This document shows, in pieces, positions 1-7,882 of a DNA stretch of 64,000 bases; position 1 is the stretch's first letter, and every line of letters begins with the position of its first letter. The notes under the pieces are model-generated. The model worked only from the letters and a program-made list of their open reading frames with translations. It searched no databases and was not told the DNA's origin. This DNA comes from an uncultured Slackia sp. (GTDB lineage: Bacteria; Actinomycetota; Coriobacteriia; Coriobacteriales; Eggerthellaceae), in the NCBI RefSeq assembly GCF_959608125.1, contig NZ_CAUHPG010000007.1, forward strand, positions 1 to 64,000, written 5' to 3'. The translations under genes were made by a program, and so were the position numbers.

Positions 1-292
1 TCCTATCGTCTGCACGCAAGATACCATTGTGCCGCCGGTTTGCAAGAAAAATTCAAGAATTGATGCCGAACGGCATCCGAATGGCAAACGTGAAATCATA
101 TATATACAATAGGGATTATGAGAAAACCATTCCGTCCGCCGATCGTGGGCGCTTGCACTCCGGAAGTATAGAAAAAGTTGCTAGGGGCGATTGCGGGATC
201 AAGGTTTCTATGGGATACTGAACGGTACCGAAAATGGCGACATTTCGCTTAAACACACTTCAAATACCGCATGAGCGAAAGGACCCCATCTC
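1..292. other. Gene-free stretch upstream of the HxlR gene
   Basis: No convincing gene is seen. A short perfect hairpin (GATGCC-gaac-GGCATC) lies at about 63-76. An A/T-rich patch that could be a promoter lies around 103-120. The heptamer TTTCGCT near 243 is mirrored by AGCGAAA near 274, just before the ribosome binding site of the HxlR gene, and could be an operator. An open frame at 27-221 lacks a ribosome binding site and coding character. Confidence 0.4.
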
Positions 293-658
293 ATGGCAAC
301 GAAGCTTTCCCGCACTGCTTGCCCCGTCGAGGCGACGCTTTCCTTGATATCGGACAAGTGGAAGATCCTCATTCTGCGCGATCTTCTAACGGGCACGAAA
401 CGCTTCGGAGAGCTGAAGAAATCCATCGGCAGTATTTCGCAAAAGGTGCTCACCTCCAACCTGCGCGCCATGGAAGACGACGGCCTGGTCGTGCGTCAGG
501 TATACGCCGAGGTTCCGCCTCGCGTCGAATACACGCTGACCGATCGCGGCGAAAGCCTTCGTCCGATCATCGACGCCATGCGCGTCTGGGGCGAAGAGCA
601 CCAGGCGGAACTGGCAGCCGAAGAGGCCGCCAAGCAGGAAGCCGGCGCCGCCGAATAA
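293..658 (+). CDS. HxlR-family winged-helix transcriptional regulator
   Basis: This 121-residue protein is a MarR/HxlR-type winged-helix DNA-binding regulator. The whole length is the HxlR domain: Cys10 in the motif ACPVEATL, then the recognition region around DLLTGTKRFGELKKSI and the wing region PPRVEYTLTDRGESL. The N-terminal cysteine is typical of the family, and in some members it senses oxidants or aldehydes. The start is supported by GAAAGGA about 10 bases upstream. The tail after about residue 105 is Ala/Glu-rich. The gene stands alone and ends in a good intrinsic terminator. Its target is not evident, because no enzyme gene lies divergently next to it in the window. Confidence 0.93.
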   Translation: MATKLSRTACPVEATLSLISDKWKILILRDLLTGTKRFGELKKSIGSISQKVLTSNLRAMEDDGLVVRQVYAEVPPRVEYTLTDRGESLRPIIDAMRVWGEEHQAELAAEEAAKQEAGAAE

Positions 659-718
659 GGCAGGCCGCACGCCTCCGCCCATTCATCAACTCGCGCAACA
701 CAGCCGTAGCGCACCTTG

Positions 719-748
719 AAGCCGCAGGACGGACCTGCGGCTTCTTTC
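719..748 (+). terminator. Intrinsic terminator after the HxlR gene
   Basis: A 10-bp perfect stem (AAGCCGCAGG / CCTGCGGCTT) with a 5-base loop is followed by CTTTC. Confidence 0.7.
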
Positions 749-820
749 ATGTTCGCCGCCCGAAACGCCGCGGCGCCTTAGGCTTACGCCGCACGCGAAA
801 ACCAGTCGGCCGAATCGAAA

Positions 821-1330
821 CTAGCTCAGCCACGGCGCGCTTTTGCGCATGGCCTTCAAAAGCGCCCAATCGCGCTGCTTCATGCGCGGATCGGCCAAAT
901 CGCGCGCGAACGACGAAAACGCCGCATAGGCGCGCCCGAACACGAACCCGTGGGCTCCCGGCGCGACGGGCTCGCGATACGCGGCCTGCAGAAGCGCCGC
1001 TGCGCGGGCGTCGGCCGCCACCAGCATCAAAGGATCGAGCGCCTCGACGGCGGCGAACAGGCTCTTGCACGCCTGACGCACGGCGGCTTCGTCAGCCCCT
1101 TCGCGCGCGCCTTCGCCCGCAACCGCCTGCGCATCCAGAAACACGGGCTCGTCCAGCCCGATGCCCGCGCACGCCGCCGCAAGGGCCGCGCGCGCCGCGG
1201 CGGGCAGCTCGTCGCCGTACGCCACGCACACGGCCGCATCCGCAGGACCTTCCACGGCGGCCTCGAACGGCGCCAACGCGCGGCGCTTCGCTTCGACATA
1301 CATGTTGTTATTATTGCCCGGAGTTTTCAC
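821..1330 (-). CDS. Hypothetical protein, Ala-rich, 169 aa
   Basis: I do not recognise the family. The protein is 169 residues, alanine-rich and soluble, with no signal peptide or membrane segment. It ends in a basic, tryptophan-containing stretch (KQRDWALLKAMRKSAPWLS). The GTG start is preferred because AAGGAAAC lies at good spacing upstream. The internal ATG ten codons later has no ribosome binding site. It is divergent from the nikR/hyp cluster and shares a roughly 117-bp intergenic region with it, so a link to nickel or hydrogenase metabolism is possible but is inference only. Confidence 0.6.
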   Translation of the reverse strand: MKTPGNNNNMYVEAKRRALAPFEAAVEGPADAAVCVAYGDELPAAARAALAAACAGIGLDEPVFLDAQAVAGEGAREGADEAAVRQACKSLFAAVEALDPLMLVAADARAAALLQAAYREPVAPGAHGFVFGRAYAAFSSFARDLADPRMKQRDWALLKAMRKSAPWLS

Positions 1331-1447
1331 ACCGTTTCCTTGTTCCCGCCGACCTCATGCTTCACTTGGCACAATAATAAGACATGAGAACAGCGGAGCG
1401 CCGCGTTTACGAAGCGGCTCCGCCCAACCGACGCAAGGAGGCGCGCT

Positions 1448-1702
1448 ATGTGCACGAACGGTATCAACACCGCCCAGTTCGAGCAGATGATCGACCAGAT
1501 CGACGACCATGTGAAACTCGAGCGTCGCTGGGCCCACAACCTGGGACATCAGGCCGAAGACGCCGGCTATGCCACCGTGGGCGCCAAGCTGCATGAGGCC
1601 ATGGCCCTGCTCGACGCCGTGCGCGCCACGCTCGACGACGCCAAAGAAGCCCTCGAGGACGACGCCCGCGACGCCAGCGGCGTCACCGTGGAACTGGTGT
1701 AA
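1448..1702 (+). CDS. Small hypothetical protein leading the nikR-hyp cluster
   Basis: This 84-residue acidic protein is predicted to be mostly helical. I do not recognise its family. It has two cysteine- and histidine-containing patches near the start (MCTNG; DDHVKLERRWAHNLGHQ). A strong AAGGAGG precedes the ATG at ideal spacing. Its stop is 3 bases before the nikR start, so the two are almost certainly co-transcribed and probably translationally coupled. That placement suggests a role tied to nickel or hydrogenase assembly, but nothing in the sequence proves this. Confidence 0.75.
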   Translation: MCTNGINTAQFEQMIDQIDDHVKLERRWAHNLGHQAEDAGYATVGAKLHEAMALLDAVRATLDDAKEALEDDARDASGVTVELV

Positions 1703-1705
1703 TCC

Positions 1706-2218
1706 ATGGGCCGAGACCTCATGCGGTTCTCGGTAGCCATGCCCGAGGACCTGCTCATGCGCTTCGACGCCCTGGTGGCCAAGCGCGGACTGGCTAAAAA
1801 CCGCAGCGAAGTCGTGCGCGACCTGGTTCGCGAGGCCCTTGCGGAAGAAGACTGCACGCTGCCCGGCGAAGAGGTCATGGGCACGCTCACCATCGTGTTC
1901 GACCACCATTCGGGCGACGTGCGCGACAAGCTGGACACCATCCAGCACGAATACTACGAACAGATCGTCACCTGCCTGCACGTGCACCTGGACGCGCACA
2001 CCTGCATGGAAGTGATCATCCTGCGCGGCGAAAGCGCGCTGGTGCAATCCATTTCCAACATCATCCTGGGCACCAAGGGCGTGACGCACGGTCATCTGAC
2101 CATGACCACCACGGGCAACGGCCCCTATCACGGGGGCGCGGGCGGCGACATGGCCCGGGCCTGGGCCCACGACCATCCCCATACGCCCGCCAGCTCGGCC
2201 GTCTACCCCTCCCGCTAG
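1706..2218 (+). CDS. nikR: Nickel-responsive transcriptional regulator NikR
   Basis: NikR senses Ni(II) and represses nickel uptake or maturation genes. Residues 1-48 form the ribbon-helix-helix DNA-binding domain (RFSVAMPEDLLMRFDALV). The rest is the ACT-like metal-binding and tetramerisation domain. The four square-planar nickel ligands known from E. coli NikR (His76, His87, His89, Cys95) align here with His81, His92, His94 and Cys100 with identical spacing, so the site looks fully functional. The protein is 170 residues against about 135 usually. The extra C-terminal 30 or so residues are His/Gly-rich (HGGAGG, HDHPHT). It sits directly upstream of hypF, so it probably autoregulates the maturation operon. 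Confidence 0.95.
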   Translation: MGRDLMRFSVAMPEDLLMRFDALVAKRGLAKNRSEVVRDLVREALAEEDCTLPGEEVMGTLTIVFDHHSGDVRDKLDTIQHEYYEQIVTCLHVHLDAHTCMEVIILRGESALVQSISNIILGTKGVTHGHLTMTTTGNGPYHGGAGGDMARAWAHDHPHTPASSAVYPSR

Positions 2219-2266
2219 GGGCGAACGGCCGCGGCCGCGCGGCTCAAGCGAAAAGACAGGAGAATC

Positions 2267-4717
2267 ATGAAAGAAGCTCTCGACATAGAAGTGCACGGCA
2301 TCGTGCAAGGGGTGGGGTTCCGCCCCTTCGTCTATAAAGCCGCACGCAGGCACCTGATCTGCGGCTGGGTACTCAACGCCACGGCAGGCGTGTTCATCCA
2401 CGCCGAAGGCGAATCTAAAGACCTCGACGATTTCGTGCTCGAGATTTCCGACCATGCGCCCGCAGCCGCGCGCGTCAGCGAGATCCTGATGAAGGAAGTG
2501 CCCCTGGCCGATTTCAAGGAGTTCTCGATCCGCTATTCCGACGAAGGCGACGCCCAGGCCACCACGCTGGTGTCGCCCGACCTGGCAACCTGCCCCGAAT
2601 GCGCGGCCGAACTGTTCGATCCGGAAAACCGCCGGTATCGCTATCCCTTCATCAACTGCACCAACTGCGGCCCGCGCTTCACGATCATCGACAAGCTTCC
2701 CTACGACCGCAAATACACGTCCATGGAGAAGTTCGCCATGTGCGAGCAGTGCGCCGCCGAATACGCCGACCCCGAAGACCGCCGCTTCCACGCGCAGCCC
2801 GACGCCTGCTTCGAATGCGGCCCGCACCTGACGTGGCGCACGGTCGACCGCGCGCTCGACGCCGAAGCCGACCTGGCGCGCCATCGCGAAGCCGAGCAGG
2901 CGAAAGCGCCCGCCGACGCCGACGGCACGCCCCGCGTGGGCGCCGACCCGGCATCGTCCGACGCGATCATCGACGCGTCCGTCGCCCTGCTGAAAAACGG
3001 CGGTATCGTAGCCGTGAAGAGCCTGGGCGGCTTCCACCTGGCATGCGACGCGCGCAACGCCGACGCGCTGGCCGAGCTGCGCCGCCGCAAGCGCCGCGGC
3101 ACCAAGCCGCTCGCGGCCATGTATCCCACGCTGGACGCCCTGCGCAAAGACTGCCTGGTCAACGACGCGGAAGAGCGCCAGCTCACCGGCCCGCAGCGCC
3201 CGATCGTGCTGCTGCGCAAGAAGCCGGGCGCGCATTTCGCGGAAGGCCTGGCCGACGGACTGGGCGAAGTGGGCGCCATGCTGCCCTACACGCCGCTGCA
3301 GCACCTCATGCTGGACGCGTTCGACGGCCCGCTGGTCATGACTTCGGGCAACCTGCATGACGAACCCATCCAGACCCAAGACGACGAGGCCTTCGTGGCG
3401 CTGCACGGCATCGCCGACGCGTTCGTGGGCAACGACCGCCCCATCCGCACCCGCTTCGACGATTCCGTCGTGCGCGTCATCACCGCAGGCAGCGCGGGCG
3501 AAGCGGTGCAGACCGTCCGCCGCGCGCGCGGATTCGCGCCCCTGCCCGTGGCGACCGGCAAAACCGACGGCACCACCCTGCCCGACGGCTCGCCGCGCAC
3601 CATCGTGGCCGCAGGCCCCGAGCAGAAGAATACCTTCTGCCTGCTGCGCGGCGCAGACGCCTTCGTCAGCCAGCACATCGGCGATATGGAAAACGCCGAG
3701 ACCTACGACGCGTGGCTCGACACCCTGGCGCGCTTCGAGGGCCTTTTCGAGGCCGAGCCCGCCGCCGTGGCGTGCGACATGCATCCCGAATACCTGTCCA
3801 GCAAGTGGGCGGCCGAGCGCCACGACGAGGGCCTGCCCCTGTGCAAGGTGCAGCACCACCACGCGCACATCGCCGCCGTCATGGGCGAAAACAACCTGGA
3901 CGAAGCCGTGATCGGCGTGGCCTTCGACGGCACGGGCTACGGCGTGGACGGCGCCATCTGGGGCGGCGAAGTCATGCTGTGCAACCGCACCGATTTCGAG
4001 CGCTTCGCCAACTTCTCCTACGTGCCCATGCCGGGCGGTGCGGCGGCCATCAAGAACCCGCTGCGCATGGCCTACGGCGTGCTGTGGCAGTACGACCTGC
4101 TGGAGCACCCCGCTGCCAAGCGTGCCCTGGCAAGCCTGGGAGATGCGGCCGACACCTGCGAACGCATGGTGGAGCGAGGCCTGAACTGCCCCATGACCTC
4201 GAGCGCGGGCCGTCTGCTCGACGCCGTCAGCGCGCTGCTGGGCATCTGCACGCAGCCCACCTACGAAGGCGAGGCGGCCATCATGCTGGAAGCGGCCATC
4301 GCCGGCGTGAACACCGATGCGAGCTATGAAATCGGCATCGTGAAGAACACCGCCCTGGAAACCAGCACCGCCCACGACACGAGCGTCGTGCTGCTGGACG
4401 CCGAGAGCATGTTCGAGGGCATGCTGGACGATATGGAAGCCGGCATGGAAACCTCGTTCATGGCCGCGAAGGTGCACAACGCCTTCGCCACAGCGATCGC
4501 CCAGGCGTGCCTGATGGCCAACGCCGCCTACGGCATTTCCACCGTAGCTCTGGGCGGCGGCGTGTTCATGAACCGCTACCTGACCGAGCGCACCGTGGCC
4601 CTGCTGCAAACGGCCGGGTTCACCGTGGCGCTTTCCCAGGAGCTTCCGCCCAACGACGGCGCGGTCTCCTTCGGCCAGGCCGTGGTGGCGCAGGCCCGCT
4701 TCGCGACGCAAGATTAA
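2267..4717 (+). CDS. hypF: Carbamoyltransferase HypF, [NiFe]-hydrogenase maturation
   Basis: HypF makes thiocarbamate on HypE from carbamoyl phosphate and ATP, the precursor of the cyanide ligands of the hydrogenase active site. The full architecture is present in 816 residues. An acylphosphatase domain (GIVQGVGFRPF at 11-21) comes first. Two zinc-finger units follow, with Cys pairs at 109/112, 131/134, 159/162 and 181/184. Then come a YrdC-like domain from about 233 (including TSGNLHDEPI) and a Kae1-like domain (QHHHAHIAAVMGENN; FDGTGYGVDGAIWGGE; LGGGVFMNRYL). It is longer than the roughly 750-residue E. coli protein partly because of a charged linker at about 190-230. A ribosome binding site (ACAGGAG) precedes the start. 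Confidence 0.97.
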   Translation: MKEALDIEVHGIVQGVGFRPFVYKAARRHLICGWVLNATAGVFIHAEGESKDLDDFVLEISDHAPAAARVSEILMKEVPLADFKEFSIRYSDEGDAQATTLVSPDLATCPECAAELFDPENRRYRYPFINCTNCGPRFTIIDKLPYDRKYTSMEKFAMCEQCAAEYADPEDRRFHAQPDACFECGPHLTWRTVDRALDAEADLARHREAEQAKAPADADGTPRVGADPASSDAIIDASVALLKNGGIVAVKSLGGFHLACDARNADALAELRRRKRRGTKPLAAMYPTLDALRKDCLVNDAEERQLTGPQRPIVLLRKKPGAHFAEGLADGLGEVGAMLPYTPLQHLMLDAFDGPLVMTSGNLHDEPIQTQDDEAFVALHGIADAFVGNDRPIRTRFDDSVVRVITAGSAGEAVQTVRRARGFAPLPVATGKTDGTTLPDGSPRTIVAAGPEQKNTFCLLRGADAFVSQHIGDMENAETYDAWLDTLARFEGLFEAEPAAVACDMHPEYLSSKWAAERHDEGLPLCKVQHHHAHIAAVMGENNLDEAVIGVAFDGTGYGVDGAIWGGEVMLCNRTDFERFANFSYVPMPGGAAAIKNPLRMAYGVLWQYDLLEHPAAKRALASLGDAADTCERMVERGLNCPMTSSAGRLLDAVSALLGICTQPTYEGEAAIMLEAAIAGVNTDASYEIGIVKNTALETSTAHDTSVVLLDAESMFEGMLDDMEAGMETSFMAAKVHNAFATAIAQACLMANAAYGISTVALGGGVFMNRYLTERTVALLQTAGFTVALSQELPPNDGAVSFGQAVVAQARFATQD

Positions 4718-4806
4718 CCGGACGGACGCCGGTTCCCGTGACGCGGCGCCCTCTTCGATATACGCGCATGGCGGGCGCGGCGCGCCGCATGCGAGAAAGG
4801 ACGAAT

Positions 4807-5043
4807 ATGTGCTTGGCAATTCCCGCTAGGATCGCCGAAATCGGCGAGGACAACCTTGCCACCGTCGATATTCTGGGCGTCACGCGCAAGGTTTCGGTGG
4901 ACCTGACCCCGCAGGCCGGCGTGGGCGATTACGTGCTCGTGCACGCAGGCTTCGCCATCGAGGTGGTCGACGAGCAGTTCGCCCAGGAAACGCTCGATCT
5001 GATCAGGGATTTTCCCGAACTGGCCGACGCCGAAGCGGTGTAG
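4807..5043 (+). CDS. hypC: HypC/HybG-type hydrogenase maturation chaperone
   Basis: This 78-residue HypC family protein keeps the essential N-terminal MCLAIPA, whose Cys2 carries the iron centre. HypC works with HypD as the scaffold for the Fe(CN)2CO unit and delivers it to the hydrogenase large subunit. The start is fixed by the invariant Met-Cys and by AGAAAGG upstream. An upstream in-frame extension exists but is only the read-through of the intergenic region. It lies 89 bp after hypF and 4 bp before hypD, as in a hypFCDE operon. Confidence 0.96.
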   Translation: MCLAIPARIAEIGEDNLATVDILGVTRKVSVDLTPQAGVGDYVLVHAGFAIEVVDEQFAQETLDLIRDFPELADAEAV

Positions 5044-5047
5044 GGCC

Positions 5048-6127
5048 ATGGTCGATCAGAACAGCTTCAAAGACCCTGTGCTGGCGCGCGGCCTGATCAA
5101 GAGCATCCAGGCGCTCGCGCCCGAACACGCCACGCTCATGGAGGTGTGCGGCACCCACACCGTGGCCATCGCCCGCAACGGCATCCGCGACCTCATGCCC
5201 GAAGGCTGCAAGCTGGCCAGCGGCCCGGGCTGCCCCGTGTGCGTCACCGCCAACCGCGACATCGACACCGTGATCGCCCTGGCTCGCGTGGAAAACGTGA
5301 TCCTGACCACGTTCGGCGATATGACGCGCGTACCCGGCAGCTCGTCTTCGCTGCTCAAGGAGCAGGCGGCGGGCCGCGACGTGCGCATCGTGTATTCGCC
5401 GCTCGATGCGCTGAGCATCGCGCAGGCCAACCCCGACCGCCCCGTGGTGTTCGTGGGCGTGGGCTTCGAGACCACCACCCCGCTGGTGGCCATGGCCATC
5501 AAGCGCGCGGCTGCGCTGGGCCTGAAGAACTTCAGCGTGTACGCCGCCCACAAGAACATGCCGGGCGCCCTGGACGTGCTGATGGGCGATCCCGAGCTGA
5601 AGGTGGACGCCTTGATCCTGCCCGGCCACGTGAGCACCATCATCGGCATCGAACCGTACCGATTCCTGGCCGAAAAGTACGGCATTCCCGGCGTGATCAC
5701 CGGCTTCGAGCCGCTCGACGTGCTGCAGGGCATCGCCATGCTGATGCGCCAGCTGCATGAAAGCCGCGCCGAAATCGAGAACGCCTACGCCCGCGGCGTC
5801 ATGGCCGAAGGCAACCCCGTAGCCCTGGCCGCGATCGACGACGTGTTCGAAACCTGCACCGCCACCTGGCGCGGACTGGGCCCGATCGAGGGCAGCGGCT
5901 ACCGCATTCGCGAACAGTACGCGCAGTTCGACGCGCTGCGCCGTTTCGAGCCGGAAATCGAAGAGACCCACGAACCACGCGGCTGCCGCTGCGGCGACGT
6001 GCTGCGCGGCATCATGGCGCCCAACGAATGCCCGCTATTCCGCACCGTATGCAGCCCCGAGAACCCGGTGGGTCCATGCATGGTGAGCTCGGAGGGATCT
6101 TGCGCGGCGTACTACCGGTACTACTAA
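5048..6127 (+). CDS. hypD: HypD, [4Fe-4S] hydrogenase maturation protein
   Basis: HypD forms the complex with HypC on which CN and CO are attached to iron. The 359-residue protein has the family motifs MEVCGTHTVAI, ASGPGCPVCVT and GFETTTPL. Its C-terminal cysteine set (CRCGDVLRG, NECPLF, CSPENPVGPC) binds the [4Fe-4S] cluster. The start is 4 bp after the hypC stop, so translational coupling is likely. Length and motifs are standard and nothing is missing. Confidence 0.97.
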   Translation: MVDQNSFKDPVLARGLIKSIQALAPEHATLMEVCGTHTVAIARNGIRDLMPEGCKLASGPGCPVCVTANRDIDTVIALARVENVILTTFGDMTRVPGSSSSLLKEQAAGRDVRIVYSPLDALSIAQANPDRPVVFVGVGFETTTPLVAMAIKRAAALGLKNFSVYAAHKNMPGALDVLMGDPELKVDALILPGHVSTIIGIEPYRFLAEKYGIPGVITGFEPLDVLQGIAMLMRQLHESRAEIENAYARGVMAEGNPVALAAIDDVFETCTATWRGLGPIEGSGYRIREQYAQFDALRRFEPEIEETHEPRGCRCGDVLRGIMAPNECPLFRTVCSPENPVGPCMVSSEGSCAAYYRYY

Positions 6128-6536
6128 TCTTTCCGGTCTGACACGGCCGCTTGAAAAGCGGACAGGCGGCCGCAATGGGAGGGGCGGAAGGGTCTGTGCT
6201 CAAACAGTTCCGCCCCTCTTGCGATATGGGCCGACCTGCCCGGCGGAAAACCCACAGCCCAGAGCTAAACGCGCCACGTGAACCAGACCCTTTCCCGGAG
6301 ACTCGAAAACGCGCTGGAACATCCCCCTGGGACGAAGCGATAACCGGCCAGGACATGCGCGAGCAGTTCGACGCGAACCCCGACGCCTATACAAGAATTA
6401 TGAATAACGACCTCTTGCCGGCCGTCTACCGCCGCCGCAACGCCAAGCAGGACTAAGCTTGTCTGCAACACACGATGCGCGCGTCGGCGCCCTGCGCGCC
6501 CGGGCCGCATGAAACGCAGACCAAGGAGCACTTTCC
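6128..6536. other. hypD-hypE spacer with hairpin and possible 33-aa ORF
   Basis: This 409-bp gap interrupts an otherwise tight operon. It holds an 11-bp perfect inverted repeat (GAGGGGCGGAA at 6179, TTCCGCCCCTC at 6208) without a good U-tract. It also holds a GC3-rich 33-codon frame at 6355-6456 (start MREQFDANPDAYTRIM) that has no proper ribosome binding site. The frame may be a tiny gene, or a remnant of one. No further gene is seen. Confidence 0.4.
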
Positions 6537-7562
6537 ATGAATGACGAAACCGTTTTGCTTGGACATGGATCCGGCGGCACCATGATGAAAAGGATCATCG
6601 ACGAAGTGTTCGCCGCATCCTACGGCAGCAAAGAGCTTGCCCAGGGCGACGACGCCGCCGTTCTGCCCGCACCCGCGCCGGGCGAGCGTCTGGCGTTTTC
6701 CACCGACACCTTCGTGGTGACCCCGCACTTCTTCCCTGGCGGCAACATCGGCCGCCTGGCCGTGTGCGGCACGGTGAACGACGTGGCCACCAGCGGCGCG
6801 CGCGTGAAGTACCTGTCGGTGGGCATGGTGCTGGAAGAGGGCTTCCCCATGGACGACCTGCGCCGCATCTGCGCCACGATCGCCGAAACCGCCGAAGAGG
6901 CGGGCGTGCACGTGGTGACGGGCGACACCAAGGTGGTCAACCGCGGCCACGGCGACGGCATTTACATCAACACCGCTGGCGTCGGCCTGATCCCTGCCGA
7001 GCGCAGCCTGTCGGGTACGCACTGCAAGCCCGGCGACAAGGTGCTCGTCAGCGGCACCATGGGAGACCACGGCATTGCCATCATGACCCAGCGCGAGGGC
7101 CTTTCGTTCGCCGCGCCGGTCGAAAGCGACGCCGCGCCGCTGAACCATCTGATCGCCGAGGTGCTCGAAGCCGCGCCCGAAACGCGTTGCTTCCGCGACC
7201 CCACGCGCGGCGGCCTGGCCTCCACGCTCAACGAGTTCGCCGCCCAGTCGGGCGTCGACATCGTGGTGCGCGAAGACGACGTGCCCGTGAAAGACGTGGT
7301 GCGCGGCGCATGCGACATGCTGGGCTACGACGTGCTGCAGGTGGCCAACGAGGGCAAAATGGTCTGCGTGGTTCCGGCCGACCAGGCCGACGCCGCCCTT
7401 GCCGCCATGCGCGCGAACAAGTACGGCGCCGACGCCGCCATCATCGGCGAAGTGACCGAGGCGTCGCCCGAGCGCGGCCCCAAGGTGTTTTTGCAGACCG
7501 GATTCGGCAGCAAGCGCATCCTGGATATGCTGGTGGGCGAGCAACTTCCGCGCATCTGTTAA
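6537..7562 (+). CDS. hypE: HypE, hydrogenase maturation thiocarbamate dehydratase
   Basis: HypE accepts a carbamoyl group from HypF on its C-terminal cysteine and dehydrates it with ATP to a thiocyanate, the cyanide donor. The 341-residue protein belongs to the PurM/SelD-like ATP-binding fold (LGHGSGGTMM at the start; GDDAAVLP; GDTKVV; DPTRGGLAST). It ends in the diagnostic PRIC, with Cys341 as the last residue, so the reactive tail is intact. A 409-bp spacer separates it from hypD, so it could also have its own promoter. It closes the hyp cluster and a strong terminator follows. Confidence 0.97.
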   Translation: MNDETVLLGHGSGGTMMKRIIDEVFAASYGSKELAQGDDAAVLPAPAPGERLAFSTDTFVVTPHFFPGGNIGRLAVCGTVNDVATSGARVKYLSVGMVLEEGFPMDDLRRICATIAETAEEAGVHVVTGDTKVVNRGHGDGIYINTAGVGLIPAERSLSGTHCKPGDKVLVSGTMGDHGIAIMTQREGLSFAAPVESDAAPLNHLIAEVLEAAPETRCFRDPTRGGLASTLNEFAAQSGVDIVVREDDVPVKDVVRGACDMLGYDVLQVANEGKMVCVVPADQADAALAAMRANKYGADAAIIGEVTEASPERGPKVFLQTGFGSKRILDMLVGEQLPRIC

Positions 7563-7588
7563 GCAACCGTTGCAAAAGCGCGAGGCGA

Positions 7589-7626
7589 ACGGCCGGCCTC
7601 CTTTTCGAAGGGGCCGGCCGTTTTTA
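7589..7626 (+). terminator. Intrinsic terminator of the hyp cluster
   Basis: A perfect 10-bp stem (ACGGCCGGCC / GGCCGGCCGT) is followed by TTTTTAT. Confidence 0.85.
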
Positions 7627-7821
7627 TGGGCAGATAGCCGATGCGCGCGATCCATCAGGCAAAACGCTGCGTTTCCGCCCAAAACGGGCAGCGCGGGGGC
7701 TTGCGGCGAAGCAACCGCTCGAAACGCGGCCCGCATCACTGTCTCTCCACATGAGGGCGCATAAAGTGGCGGGCGATACGCCCCATTTGGTACACTATGC
7801 AGACAAAGCGAAAATACCACG

Positions 7822-7852
7822 ATGGCGCACGTTCTTTTCGTGCGCCATTTTC
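7822..7852 (+). terminator. Terminator-like hairpin in the pgi leader
   Basis: A perfect 10-bp stem (ATGGCGCACG / CGTGCGCCAT) with a 7-base loop runs straight into TTTTCTT and ends about 30 bases before the pgi start codon. In this position it could be an attenuator of pgi, or the end of an upstream transcript. The 320-bp gap between hypE and pgi otherwise contains only the hyp terminator. Confidence 0.5.
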
Positions 7853-7882
7853 TTGCATATCGTTTTCGAGAAAGAGACGCCC

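Noticed and set aside
1355..4819. Very long open frame antisense to nikR-hypF
   Set aside because: GC-rich genes create long shadow frames; the sense strand carries the recognisable hypF and nikR proteins.
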